Below are positions 50,222 through 61,490 of a stretch of DNA of 64,000 bases, in pieces. Below the pieces are notes generated by a model. The model was not told where the DNA came from and made no database searches. It saw nothing but the letters and a program-made list of their open reading frames with translations. The translations under genes and the position numbers were made by a program. The DNA lies in contig CM056999.1 of assembly GCA_029891345.1 (NCBI GenBank), positions 31,926,418 to 31,990,417 of the forward strand. Reading direction: 5' to 3'. Numbering within the stretch: position 1 is the first letter of the stretch; each line of letters starts with the position of its first letter. This DNA is from Dryococelus australis. Taxonomy: Eukaryota > Arthropoda > Insecta > Phasmatodea > Phasmatidae.

Positions 50222-50870
50222 ATACCAGATGGCCCGAATTAATATTTACGCACTTTGTACGTTGATAACAGAGAAACTATTAAAGACAATCTGACGGGGG
50301 CTGCGTGTATTTGACATTATAAGGACAACGCTCTGCTGTCCGCAGTTACTTTTGCAGACACGAGCGGCAGTGCCAAATGTATACTAGTTGGCGAAGGTAT
50401 TCTTCCTAGTAACGTAAGTGTATTTTAAAGTATTATTGGAAATGCGAGAGCATGATGAGGTGCAGATACGATAGAGGGTAGAATTCGATACTGCGCCACC
50501 TCCACGTGTAACAATGATACGATTACGTGACAAGTTTGAGAGGGACACAACTGTGCGTGATGTGAAGAAAGGGCGGTGCCACACGGCCAGCTGTTTCGCA
50601 TTCAGACGTCTGCAAATCAATAATGCCAATCGCATTTTAAAGAAAGTAAATTAGAGACGCCAAATTCCCATGCTATGAACGAAGACGGCCTAGATTGGAG
50701 TGTCGAATTTTATGGGTGGCTTGGAAACATCTGCAACACAAACTAACATTTTACTGACGTTAATGTTTGGTCCGATGAGGCAACCTTTAAATGAAATGGA
50801 GACGACAATCACCACAACTGTGTGTACTGGGCAGATGGAAATATTGACTCCTCTTTTATAAAGCAATAAC
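50222..50870 (+). mobile_element. Mariner-like element, left part
   Basis: The left end ataccagatggcccgaatta looks like a terminal repeat of insect mariner-like elements that begin with a tggcccgaa-type motif. It is followed by the transposase relic at 50484-50859. The right half and right terminus are missing, because sequence after 50870 is unrelated. Confidence 0.6.
50484..50859 (+). pseudogene. Mariner-type transposase relic, N-terminal and first-acid region
   Basis: The frame starting FDTAPPPRVTMIRLRDKFER corresponds to the helix-turn-helix region. It continues through TVRDVKKGRCHTAS to a stop. After a frame change, HAMNEDGLDWSVEF is followed by VNVWSDEATFK, which carries the first catalytic Asp. 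Then come a stop and NHHNCVYWADGNID. This matches the N-terminal to central part of DDE_3-type insect mariner transposases. A segment is missing between the two halves. Inactive. Confidence 0.75.
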
Positions 50871-52802
50871 GTTAGAAATTAAACCAGAAACGTATGCAAC
50901 AACAGTGAGACAACTAGAAACACACACGTGCCCAACCCAGGACTTGAACACAAAAAATATCGTACAATCATATAGCGTGCAATGCACTGCATTATGTAGG
51001 TCGGATTCGAAGAATCAAATTCAGATTAAATGGGTCTAATGTTTCGAATGATAGAGTTTACTAACCTAAAATATTATTAGCACCGACATTTTGAACCACT
51101 TAAAGCGTGTCGTTTTACATGGCCTACCATAGCGCTAAATGTGTGAAGAATTTGGTGTAACTCGGTTGTTTGGTCCTTGATATATGGCACAATTTACTTA
51201 ATTTTTTAATTGATAATATCGTACAAAATTAAAAAAAGAGAGACTACACACGATTATTCTAATGAATACTGTTCACATAAAAATTTTGTTTGCATTTTAT
51301 TAAACAGTTTAATATATAAGACAAACTTACCTAAATTATATGATGCTGCCATTTAGAACTGGCCCATTTAATTCATGAATGTTAACATGAACTTCTGTAG
51401 AATTTGTGGTGTGCACAATTTGCTACAAATTAGTTTTTATGTCCCAGTGTAACTTTTTGTGGGAATCTGTAAACCGGTCCTCGAGATATGGCATAAAACG
51501 TCTATAATTTTCATATCAAGATATTGAGAAATGGAGAACAAGAAAGTGATGTAGAATCACATTCTATGATTATATACTGCCAATATACAAAGTTAAGTTA
51601 AAATAGATTACATACAATTGTAGATTTATCACACAAAATTAAAACCATTTTATAGCCTCCATTCTGAAAATAAGTGTGTAATATATAAAAAATAACTATA
51701 TTAATATGACCTCCCACAATGCAACATCTACGCCAAATTTTATAAACATAGGTTGATTGTTTCTCGAGATATGAGATAAATTATAATTTATATTGGTGGT
51801 GCTATCTTAGAAAATGGCAGAGAAATGAGGCTATGCATGGACGTACCTGATAGTTGTAGTTTCCACTGTCAGCATACAAAGTTAAATTTGGATTTGTGTC
51901 GTTGATAAAATATACCGAGCTAAAATATTTACAGTCACCATTTTGAAAATAAGTGTCTGACCTGCTTAAAACATACCAGTTAACACCACCTGCTGCATTA
52001 CTGTTTTTTTGCCAAATTTGGTAGAAATCTGTCAATTTTTTTCCCGAGATGTGACATAAAACTCTTATTTATTATATTTTCGCCATCTTACAAAATGGAG
52101 GACAGCAGATGCTCCGTGTAGATAAAGTTGATAGTTGTAATATCTACTGCTAGCATACAAAGTTCAGTTGGAATTGATAACGTGGTTTCGATTATATAGC
52201 AATCTAAGCTAAAAATGGCTACGAGCCGCCATTTTTAAAATAATAGCCTGGCATGCTTAAAAAATACCACTTAACATAATTTGCGTCAGTATTACTTGTT
52301 TGCCAAATTTGATAGGAGTATATCAATTGTTTCCTGAGATATGACATAAAAACTTTATTTATTCGAAGGGTGCTATCTTGAAAAATGGCGGAAGAAAGAT
52401 ATTCCATGTAGATACAGTATAAAATTTTAATATCTGCTGTCAGCTTACAATAATAAGTTGGAAATGGTTATAATGTTTTGACGTTATAGTGTTTAAAACT
52501 AAAATAACTAAATGTACGCCATTTTGAAAATAAGTGTCTGACGTACTTAAAACATGTAATTTTACATTATCTGCGTTAGTACTTCTTGTTTTGCCAACTT
52601 TAATAGTAATTGGTGAATTGTTTTCTGAGATATCATATAAAACTTCATTTATTCGCATGGCGCCATCTTACAAAATAGCGGACAAAACATGATCCGTGTA
52701 GATAAAGTAGATAGCTTTAAAATCTACTGCCAGCATACAAAGTTATGTTGGAATTGGTTATATTATTTCGACGATAAAGCTTTCTAAGCTAAAATGGCTA
52801 TA

Positions 52803-53538
52803 CATGATGCTCGGAAATTCTCCTTACAAACTCCTAGCTCTTAATACAGTGGGTTGAGTAGACTATCTTTTGAATAGGAGACCATGACCGTGCTACACCC
52901 ATGTCAAATCAGATGTATCACTCGTCCAATTCCGCTGAGGGGAAAAAAGAACAGTGTCTCGGATGTGTCTGTGTTGTCATGCAACCAGGTAGGCAGTACA
53001 TTAACTTCAGACTATCACCCGATGGCAAGCGACATCTATCCAGCCTCAAGACCCATTTACGCGCATTTGTGTCTCCGATTAACATGGTTGAGTACACGTT
53101 CGCGGAATGCACAGACATGATCCTTGTGTATGGCACAGCTGAAGGTAGTGGAAGAGCATCTCGTCGGCTGCATTAAGAGCGTTATACACAACTACGCAGT
53201 GGCTCCGAGAACAAGGAACCTTCGCCGCTCCCAAGAAACGCCGCACTCCCGAATTGGAAAAAGGTGTACTGCATCACGTTGAACTGAACCCGTCAGCGAG
53301 TTCGCGAACATTTACGCGTGCAATGGGGCTCGAGGCAGGGTAGACGTCGCGTGACATCAGGTGATTGTCTGGAGTAATGTACTGCCTACCCGGTTGCATG
53401 ACAACACAGACACATCCGAGACATTGCCCTTTCCCTCAGCGGAAGTGGACAAGTGATACATCTGATTTGAAATGATAGTCTACTCAGCCCCCTCTGCAAA
53501 TCCTAGTATTTTTGTAACGGGAATTTCCGAGCATCCTG
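52803..53538. mobile_element. Foldback-like DNA transposon nested in the T290 array
   Basis: Ends tacatgatgctcggaaattc and, inverted, tacaggatgctcggaaattc match, with a TA at each side (52801-52802, 53539-53540). The inverted arms extend inward for ~190-230 bp. The shared stretch tctcggatgtgtctgtgttg plus tcatgcaacc is on the plus strand at ~52958 and on the minus strand at ~53415. The left arm has ~30 extra bases. The centre carries a transposase fragment. Confidence 0.9.
53084..53340 (+). pseudogene. Transposase N-terminal fragment inside foldback element
   Basis: From Met at 53084 the frame reads MVEYTFAECTDMILVYGTAE, then RASRRLH and a stop at 53174-53176. In another frame TTQWLREQGTFAAP and ELEKGVLHHVELNPSASSRT follow to about 53340. 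This resembles the helix-turn-helix region (DUF4817-like) of insect mariner-like transposases. The catalytic domain is absent, so the element is non-autonomous. Confidence 0.75.
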
Positions 53539-54235
53539 TATGCCAGCCATCTTGAAAATAAGTGTCTAACATGGATAGAACATATCACCGAACATCATCT
53601 GAACCAGTAATACTTGATTGCCAAATTTGGTAGGAAACGGTTAATTTTCTACCGAGATATGCCATAAAAACTTTATTTATTCGTATGGCACCATCTTTCA
53701 AAATGGCTGGCGAAAGTAGTTATGTGTTGGTGTATATGATACTTGTAACACATACTTTCAGTATAAAATATTTTGTCTGAAATTTTTTAATGGTATGGTA
53801 GATATACCAAATAAACCTACAAAAATGTGTGACCTTCATTTTGAAAATAAGTATTTAATGAATTCCAATCACTTACGTTTACTTCCATTATCATTGTATT
53901 ACTTAACTGCCATATTGGGCGAGAATTGGTTAAACAGTTATCGATATATAATAAAAAAAATTATTTCTTAATTTGGTGTTATTTTCCAAAATGGTGGATC
54001 AACAATACCCAGATATAAATTTCATACTAACGTGATGATCTGGCAGCACAGAAAAGTAGGTTTAAATCGGTTGAATGGTTTTCGAAATATGACATCACCC
54101 AAATTTAAAATGGTCGCCATTTTGGAAGTAAGTTTTCGATGTGGTCGAAAACTATAGAAGTCAGGTGTCCCCACTAAGTATTGTATATGTGCCAAGTCTG
54201 GTGAAATTCGGTAAACGCGCTCAAAAATTGAAAAT

Positions 54236-55616
54236 GCACACACCCAAGCACAGACGCACACACACAGAGAGACACCTGCACAAAAAAAAAAAACGTACCG
54301 GAAAGTGATCTAATAAGTTTTTCCTCTCCTTCGGAAAGTAGGCTAACAAGACGCTGTAAGGAAAATCTGTAACTTGATCGGCTCTCGCGCTGCTTGCCTC
54401 CTGCTCGCTGACCAAAAATGGCGTACAAGTAAACGCACTTTTTATAGCGCCTTAATTGCACTGAGTGCGTATGAACGCGGCACGTCGCCCCTTTGGTGTA
54501 ATTTTCTATACTTGGTTAAGTTTTTTTTTTCATGAGGCGGAGGAATATCGTGGAAAAGGGACTTAAGATGTCTTCAAAAGAGGTGTGAGTAACCGTGAAT
54601 GGACAATATGTCGTTCTTCGAAACACATATTAACGCATATTAAAACTTATGAAGTAATTACTCGTTTACAATGAACGAAGAAGATGAATACTCCTCCGCT
54701 GAGATGCTTATTACGTCCAACAACAAATGCACGGCACGGACTACTTTACGTCCCGGTGAGCTGCGGCGACGGAGGTTCGTGGCGCGCGCATTCGCTGACA
54801 GCGAAAGAAAGAAAGCTGGTAGGGAGCCGTACGCGGGCAAGTTTTATTATAGCGTAATATTGCTTGTCGTGGCGCGCTATTTAAATTTTTTACCCGGTTT
54901 ACGAGCAACACTTGGCGCTACGTGGCGGGGCAGAGGCCCGCAGGCACTCTAGTTATCCCCAGACGAGTCGTTCCAGCTCAGGAGAAGCGGAGGCAGAAGT
55001 TGGAGAGTGGATTTGCTGCCTCCGCTGGGAGCACATTCCCTCCCACCCCGCCCCCTCTCACACTCTCTCTCTCTCTGAGTCTTCTCTTACGTCTCTTGCC
55101 AGTGGTTCCTCTCTTGAGCTTCGCCGTTACCATGAAAATCAGGATGAAGCTTGTTTGACTTCCAGACTGCCGTCTAAATTCTTTAATCTCGGCGAGCTCC
55201 ATACGTCCTGAATGTATTAGAAGATGAAAAAATAACATTGGTTTCTCCTCCACCCACACCCCCTCCTTTTTTCCACAAGACATCCCAACCAATTTTTGCT
55301 TCGCCGTGAGCTGGGGATTGTATTGAATAGCTTCACGCACTCTAAATTCGAATAAGTGGAAAACCACTGATTCGAAGTTAAATTCAAGTACTCGAATCAG
55401 CAAAAATGGTTCCACCTAGAATCAGTGGAAAAACCACTAAATGTTTCAGTGATAAAATTTCACGGATTGAATTAGTGACATGAAACAATTTCACTGACGG
55501 TCAACTGCAGCGGTGAATTAAATATCGTTTGTATTGAAATTCACCAAATAATTACGAGAAATGAAGATATTTTCGATAGTTTACTATTTATACTGCCCAA
55601 TTTTCTGTAATTTAAA
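54236..55616. other. Unassigned sequence with GC-rich block
   Basis: An (AC)n and poly-A patch closes the T290 array near 54240-54293. From about 54660 to 55210 the DNA is GC- and CpG-rich with a pyrimidine-rich stretch (55030-55080). Overlapping ORFs on both strands (54671-54952, 54912-55211, 54978-55415) have no domain. A promoter, untranslated exon or LTR remains possible. Confidence 0.4.
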
Positions 55617-55695
55617 AAAAGTAAAATATTTACGCAGGTGGCTGGGGTTGAACTCACACACCCTTTCCAATTCACTTCTAAACCATTATCTTACC
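55617..55695 (-). mobile_element. tRNA-like SINE head
   Basis: On the minus strand gatggtaagataatggttta resembles an A-box region. It is followed by gggtgtgagttcaaccccag, which contains a strong B box. No second copy seen, and no full tRNA fold was established. Confidence 0.5.
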
Positions 55696-55910
55696 ATCAA
55701 GTTGACAAGAAAGGGGAAAATATATGTCTTATATTTCTTGATCGAAAATGTGTAGTTTCAAATTGTATGCCCTTACTTTACGTTTTTAGTTGGACTGGTG
55801 CCTTCAAACATAGCACTGTGGTGATTCCATGTCATCAACGAAATGAAAGACGAAATGTTCATGTTACCGTACAAAATGGTGTTTTGAAATACGAAACGCA
55901 TTTTATAAAG

Positions 55911-56225
55911 TACTAGCTGGTACCGGCGAACGTTATTCCGCCTCTTTGACGTTCTATTTTTCCTTCTCAATGCGTCCTCCTTATTACGTCTGGTACGTCG
56001 ACCGATGATTGACCGTGTTATCGCTGGCATATTTCTCTTTCAGATCAACAAACATTCCCTGCAAGTATGAGCAAAAGGACCCCAAAAATATAGAAATTTA
56101 CTCCAGCGTCACCTATCGGAATGAAACATAACAAAAAACCTTACTCGCCATCGCAATAACATATTATATGAATATGGTCTCAATTGGTCCAGCAGTTTGC
56201 CAGTGATGATGCGGTTTAGTCACGC
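55911..56225 (+). mobile_element. Short dispersed element with E1-like ends
   Basis: The head tactagctggtaccggcgaa resembles the head of E1 at 15917. The end holds ttggtccagcagtttgcc, similar in type to the end of E1. It has no minisatellite and no ORF. Such heads are common in insect non-autonomous elements; the class is not known to me. Confidence 0.55.
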
Positions 56226-56599
56226 ACAATGGATTTTGTTTATATAAATATTTTGAATTAGTTTTATTATGATATGCGTTGTTGTTTCACTTGATACACA
56301 TTGTTTAACGGCCATTTTCGCGTGATGTTTGAGGGAAATTTTTACACGCCAGTAATTTAAAATAGAGAGGTTGGGGCTATCGGTGTCTGGCATCGGATCC
56401 GACCTCCGGCATCTTGAATTTCCCTTTCTCCCCTCCAAATTTTCCTTTGCCCCTCAAAATTTCCCATTATCCTTCAAAAATTCCCTCGTTTCCCTTTAAA
56501 AAAAAAAAAAAAAAAAACCTTCGATCCCTGCAGCTGCAAAAACGATCCCCCGAAAGGCTCTTTTCGATCCATCGAAAGGATTTGGGGGGGATCGTTCTC
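56226..56599. other. Unassigned, with poly-A and ttccc repeats
   Basis: Around 56410-56495 the motif aatttcccttt or aaatttccca repeats. A poly-A run of ~20 follows near 56496. The string catcggatccgacc near 56390 resembles the inverted end of the AGGTCA modules, so the module next to it may extend this far. Confidence 0.4.
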
Positions 56600-57290
56600 G
56601 AAGGCAGATCAGTGGAAGCCATATTGGTTTTATAGGCATAGGATATGCCAAATCGGCAAATGAGATCCAGGATCGGAGCCAGAGAAAACTATCTTGGTTC
56701 TGTCAGCCATCTTAGCCGCCATTTTTGATCCAGATAACCTTGACATTGACCCCATGACCTTGAATGACCTAAAACCCTAAAAAATTCAAAAACCTTTTTT
56801 TTTAACTGTATAAAAATTATTTTAAAATTTTTCTAAAAATATATAAAAATTATTTTTATAATATTAAGCATTTTAATGAAAAAACTTACATTTCCGCAGT
56901 TCACCTTCCCCAGCTCCATGTCTAACAGACGACTGACCATCCTGCAATAAATCCCATTGTCTTAACATTCGCGTCTCCTACCAATGATACTCATTGTTTA
57001 ATTAGTCGACAGACCTCTACCCTCCTCACCCATTCTAATTCTGACATCTTGGATTTTTTAATTTGTCATTTGTTTATACATTTCTGAAGGCCACCATCTT
57101 GGATTTCATGTTTTTATTTTCAACACCTTAATGGCACTGGTGTATTAATTCACCCACCAGGCGAGCTGGCTATTTAGCCACCAGGTGAAAGTCATATTTG
57201 TTTATGCTTTTAAATTATAGGTTGTGCTAACAGTGTCCTCCCTGCTGGATTCTGTTTTCAATGTTTAGATAAAGCTAATTTCTCGGTTAT
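56600..57290 (-). repeat. AGGTCA/ATGGCGG module, copy 3
   Basis: The reverse complement carries, in order, ttcacctggtggctaaat, aaacaaatatgac, ccaagatggtgg and aatgtataaacaaatgac-like sequence. An AT-rich spacer follows, then tcaaggtcatggggtcaatg, caaaaatggcggctaagatg and tctggctccgatcc. This is the same order as copy 2 at 46250-46970. Confidence 0.8.
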
Positions 57291-57566
57291 GCAGCCTGCT
57301 ATGGACCTGTAGCGAATTGTGACATTGACCATACCTACATAGTATGTAAATTGTCATATTTAATTTTTTGAATAATTTATAAAAATACATTTTTATTAAA
57401 GATATTTTTGTATAAAGCTATGTTTTTTTAAATTAATATAGACACATTTTTTAACACAAAGTGTAGTTTATGTATGATAAAATATACATAATCAGCAAAA
57501 ACTCAATAATATAATTAAACTTCGAACAGTCAAAATTACATATCATTATAATCTGCAGGTCTTTAA

Positions 57567-58184
57567 TTATGATTTTTGGGCATCTCGTAGAAGGCTGAGC
57601 AATTCATGTATGGTGGTAAGCAGCAGTGCTCTATGAGGGACCGCACAAATCACAGGGTAGCTATGAAGGCCATCGACACAAGCAGCAACAGCAGTACTTC
57701 TCTCTGATTCACCATCCATCACATTATCATTGCAGTGTAGACTTGACTCCTTTTTGATAGATGGCTCTATGATACTTGTGTCAATACCCGGCTCATCAAC
57801 AAAAGGTCTGTCGGTAGCAGACCCGCCATCAGCAGCCTCAGGAGTACACATTGCTGGTCGTCGACGAGTGAGTGCATGTTAATTTCTGGAACCAGAGACA
57901 GAATTATCCATCGTGGGTACTGACACGAGTGCCTGGCATCGGCGATTCACTCAGCAGTGTCTGATCGTCTGGCTGGCGTAATCCTTCTTGGACCCAGGTT
58001 ACTGGGAGTGGACCGATGGTCCATGCCCCGCCTGGAGCGAATCCATCTCACAGTCTGGCGTGTGCATGGTAGCATGAGTCTGTGCTAGAGCGATGATTAA
58101 GTCCATGGTGTAGGGAAGCTGTGTCTCCAGTCTCATGAACACGACAAAGGCCGATGCTCCTGGGCAATCCATTTGGAACTGCAT
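57567..58184 (-). CDS. Unidentified minus-strand ORFs at the end of the virus-like block
   Basis: Two open frames, 57851-57567 (94 codons, acidic, begins MCTPEAADGGSATDR) and 58184-57999 (61 codons), lie downstream of the recognisable virus-like relics on the same strand. The DNA here is less AT-rich than the neighbouring modules, as expected for former coding sequence. No domain is recognised. They may be pieces of one further gene of the element or chance frames. Confidence 0.3.
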
Positions 58185-58464
58185 TGGTTCGTAGACGATC
58201 GGAAAATGTGCGAATCGTCATTGCTGCATGCGATTACCATCGCACGTCTAGGTTTAGATGCACAGATAAAATTCTTCTGCCACGAAACTATGCTCCATGC
58301 TACTGTAGTTTGGCTTGGTGGTTGTAAACATGTTCGTAAGGCAGAATGGAGTCTTATTTACAATCAGACCTCTAGGAAACGACTAACGAACTCGTAGATT
58401 CTCCCACTTATATATATAATTGATGTCTATCAGGTGTGCCACCTTATGAAAAATTAAATTCCCT

Positions 58465-58960
58465 CACATGTTGAGAAGATGTGGTGAAATTTTGTCTAGT
58501 CGTAGGCAGCCGATATCCAGTCCAAGTACGAGGCACACCATTTGTGCAGCAGCTGCACAGCGAAGGACATCCATATTTTGCCCGACATAGATAATTTCCA
58601 CTTCATATTTACATAAGTAGCTAAGCCATTTTTTCTGCTGAGGTCTTGCTACGTTAGTCGGAGCCTTCCGGTACAGCATCAGCAAGTCTCGCAGCATGTT
58701 TCCCACCTGTTAATAAGGAATTTTGTCTTCGTTCCCCTTTTGTTCTTGGTAGTAATTGGTTAGCCAGGCATTTGTTTTCTTGCTCTTCTCGTGCAACAGT
58801 TTCCACGAATAAGGCGGGTGGAAATTGTGGGTTTGTGTTTTGCCATCTTAATTGTAGGACACTGCGATCTCCTTGAGCACGTAGCCTCTGTGGTTTTGGA
58901 AACCCTGCAGATTACAGTGCATCTTGACGCTGAATATGTTCGAAGATGGACAAAAGTTCT
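58465..58960 (-). pseudogene. Virus-like element gene relic, third of the block
   Basis: A frame reads from about 58935 (NLQGFQNHRGYVLKEIAVSY), across one stop, through NFHPPYSWKLLHEKSKKTNA (about 58850) and NAWLTNYYQEQKGNEDKIPY (about 58790). After another stop it enters the ORF 58706-58464 (MGNMLRDLLMLYRKAP). I recognise this order from proteins encoded next to capsid-like genes in large arthropod Polinton/adintovirus-like elements; their function is unknown to me. Two stops show it is dead. Confidence 0.5.
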
Positions 58961-59079
58961 CGTGTGTGTAAACAGTTATATTTATGTATTCTCAGCTGCG
59001 CTCACGACAGTATTTTGACAATTTTAGCTCGGTAATTGTATGACACAAGCCAGTCGTGAATTATCAGGCAGAATGTCTA

Positions 59080-60000
59080 CGTGTTGGCAGGAATATTTAC
59101 ATGTGTAGTGAATTAGATCCTGCAGTCGATTACATTGGATGTAATATGCTTGTCCTGTTTACTCTCATCGCGAGACCAAACTCTTGAAAGTATCAGGACT
59201 CGATGTCGTGGATTTGGGGCGCCCATAATATGCACTTTGGAGTTGAGCATACATCTAATATAACACAGGTACTGCCAATTTTCAAAGTTCATGTTCATGT
59301 CAATGTACGGATAGCTTTCGTTTCAAAAATATTTTCACATTTTATATTTGACATGTGTTGAACTGCGAATGGCTGACTCTCACATTGTGGTGCCTTCTGG
59401 TTTGTAGCCCTACAATGATGTACCTCGCATTCTCAGAAGCAAAGCTGGACTTCACTACCAAGTTGCTAGCAATCGGGGGAATGTCTCGCGACTCCACGAC
59501 CTGAAAGTCACTTAGATGTTTTTGCCATCTTCCACATTCTATAGTATCTTTATACGTTCAGCAGTGCTCAACTGCACATGAGGCACCGTCTATCCAATAG
59601 ACTGTAGTTTCAGTTCCACCGTCTCCAGGTTTCCTCCCATACCCACGATGGTGCCTGCATGCATATTAGCTAAGAGGAGCACATGTTCTTGCTTCGAATA
59701 GAAGATCATTTATTTGTAGTCTTGGGCAAATTCCAATAGCATGGAGAGCAAGATGCACGCTTCGGACTTGTCTTCAGAGTATATAGGAACACTGTAGTCA
59801 TTTTCGTTAGCCCAGCCTGCCATCTTGGCTGCAGACAGCTCATTCGGCGTAAGCAAAAGGTAATTTTTGATTGTTACTGGTTATGCCCACATCTCGCGAC
59901 TGGTCCACCTTGGTACCATTGAAAAAATATGTGATATGATCGATCAGGTGAAGATTTCCATTGCTTGTTATATTCGTCGATGCTGGGTTGGTTCCTTCTT
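59080..60000 (-). pseudogene. Virus-like structural-type gene relic (capsid candidate)
   Basis: Minus-strand segments in one order: FFNGTKVDQSRDVGITSNNQ (about 59925), ENDYSVPIYSEDKSEACILL (about 59800), KQEHVLLLANMHAGTIVGMG (about 59690), VPHVQLSTAERIKIL (about 59585) and SSFASENARYIIVGLQT (about 59445). Last comes a C-terminal YLCYIRCMLNSKVH (about 59270). The pieces switch frame and carry stops. The pattern fits a conserved protein of large arthropod virus-like elements that I take to be a major capsid-type protein; that role is an inference. No intact reading frame remains. Confidence 0.5.
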
Positions 60001-60419
60001 CTTTCGTCAGAGTTCCCCTAATTCGCAGGAAAGGCTAGTAAGGAAGAGAGCAAATATCTTGGTGTTGGACCACTATACAAACTTCCGATGATAGTGTGTA
60101 TGATCGAATCAGCAAAGGCTGGAACACATGAAATTCTACTTATGTTTCGCTGTCTTAAAAAATTACTACCAGCTCTTCGATGTTTAGGTAACCTTCCATG
60201 GCGATTTATTTTGAAGCAGAGACTGTAGAGGAAAATTTCGCTATTGCATGTTATCTCCTTGGATACCTACAGTGTAATAATTGCTGGTTTTGCGTGACAC
60301 TTTACTTTTTTGCTTCTGGTCGCGGTAGATTTTATTCCCAACTTTTCGAATGTAGTAATAGGGTTATTTATTAGTTTCGAAATTTCACCAACTTTCCATG
60401 TTGATCGACGACTGTCACG

Positions 60420-61019
60420 GCCAACTCGTGTACTCTCTTTGCAACGACCGAAACTTAAATGATGCTTTGCAGTTCCACGACCAGTTTAAACACTGAAGGG
60501 AGCGTAAGCAAAAATTCGTCCAGTACATCGCTCGGCCTGCCATTGAGGTATGTGTCACTAGCTGAATTGCAGTTTATTCGTATCACATTGACCGGCAGTT
60601 GTCAATGGGCCGCCACGACTCATGTGTTTTGCCATCTTAATAGACACATGGTTCGAACCCCAGCATCGGTCCAGTAGTATCTGGTTTCGTAAAGTTGATA
60701 TCTTTGCTGCATCTGATAACACTCTTCAGAGTATTGGGATTTCCAGGTAGTTGGAATCCCATGTCGGGGTTCAGCATATCATCTATTTACCTTGTAATGT
60801 CGTCCATTTGATAAGAGCCTAAAGGTAGCGACTCCTCGCGGGAAACATTACCCCTTTTCACGAGGTGCATCTTACAGTTTTTTCATCGCTGTTCGGTATC
60901 ACATTGTAGGTTTAAAAATCGACAAGGCCTATGCACCTTTCCCCCTCCTGGTCGAGTGATGGAAAGTGTACCACACACAGCTCGGAGCTATGACCTGTCA
61001 GGGTAACGATTATCGACAT
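60420..61019 (-). pseudogene. Virus-like structural-type gene relic (beta-rich protein)
   Basis: Starts at Met 61019 with MSIIVTLTGHSSELCVVHFP and CIGLVDF, then a stop at about 60914. LPLGSYQMDDITR (about 60830), GNPNTLKSVIRCSKDINFTK (about 60740) and PMLGFEP follow. After a frame change come MAGRAMYW-type sequence (about 60545) and LAVTVVDQHGKLV (about 60410). The combination of a short beta-strand-rich protein with the GSYQ-DDI and NTLKS motifs is one I associate with virion-type genes beside the protease in arthropod Polinton-like elements. It starts 10-100 bp after the protease relic, so the two were probably adjacent genes of one transcription unit. Confidence 0.55.
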
Positions 61020-61029
61020 GACATACAGT

Positions 61030-61417
61030 TTCCTCACAATATATAGCCATTTAATGCAATTACTAGTACAAGCGAACCAAGAAGCGAAGACACAAATTTT
61101 CCACAGTTTCACGTGTTAGGCATTTGCTCCATTTCGTAACTGTACATTAGTTTGGTACATTTCAGATACTCTCGCAGTTTGGGTGGAGGATGCAAATTCC
61201 CGAAACTGTCACAATAGTCTGCATGTTTGTCTCATGTTTCGTAAGCTACCAAGTGCTTACTGCTTACTGGGCCTGGCTCCTGTATCCAGATTAATTATGG
61301 CACATTCGTTTCTCTTTTGTTAAGGGGTAAAATCATCTATCATTACTTTCCCCTGAAATGCAGTCTTTTCAATTTGTGTGTAAACAATTCCATGTCCACG
61401 ATTGTGAGTGGTTGTTT
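61030..61417 (-). pseudogene. Adenain-type cysteine protease relic
   Basis: Minus strand, in order: LTIVDMELFTHKLKRLHFRG (about 61405), a stop, then RNECAIINLD (about 61305). Next are KHLVAYE (about 61270) and YCDSFGNLHPPPKLREYLK (about 61215), then MYSYEMEQMPN and NCGKFVSSLL (about 61135-61080). The spacing of His, Asp-Ser-Phe-Gly-Asn, Gln and Cys-Gly fits the catalytic layout of adenovirus-type (C5/Ulp-like) proteases, which Polinton and adintovirus elements encode for capsid maturation. The usual Trp after the His is Leu here. Stops and at least two frame changes break it. Confidence 0.65.
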
Positions 61418-61490
61418 CAGTACAGAATGCATTAATGCCTTATTCTGTTGCATCACTTTTGCACACGTCCACCTTATACTATGTATGCCC

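Larger units (their letters stand above)
51040..54235 (+). repeat. Array of ~289-bp units, family T290, copy 2
   Basis: The core cccgagatatgacataaaa recurs near 51180, 51480, 51768, 52047, 52336, 52625, 53652, 53940 and, in a shorter unit, 54085. Spacing is 279-300 bp. Subtracting the nested element (738 bp including one TA) reduces the 1027-bp gap between 52625 and 53652 to 289 bp. Each unit holds a ttgccaaatttggtag part, the core, a gccatcttacaaaatggcgg part and ctgccagcatacaaagtta. The right end passes into ctcaaaaattgaaaatgcac and an (AC)n run. Several short minus-strand ORFs are the same unit read repeatedly. Related to 4990-6130. Confidence 0.88.

Noticed and set aside
52901-53176. Whole ORF as a gene
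   Set aside because: Only the part from Met 53084 resembles a transposase. The first 60 codons are the inverted arm of the foldback element.
54978-55415. 145-codon minus-strand ORF in the GC-rich block
   Set aside because: A second and third frame on the other strand are equally open. Composition explains all of them.
60645-60680. B-box-like ggttcgaacccc suggesting a tRNA
   Set aside because: It lies within the virus-like relic, no A box is found at the right distance, and no cloverleaf can be drawn.
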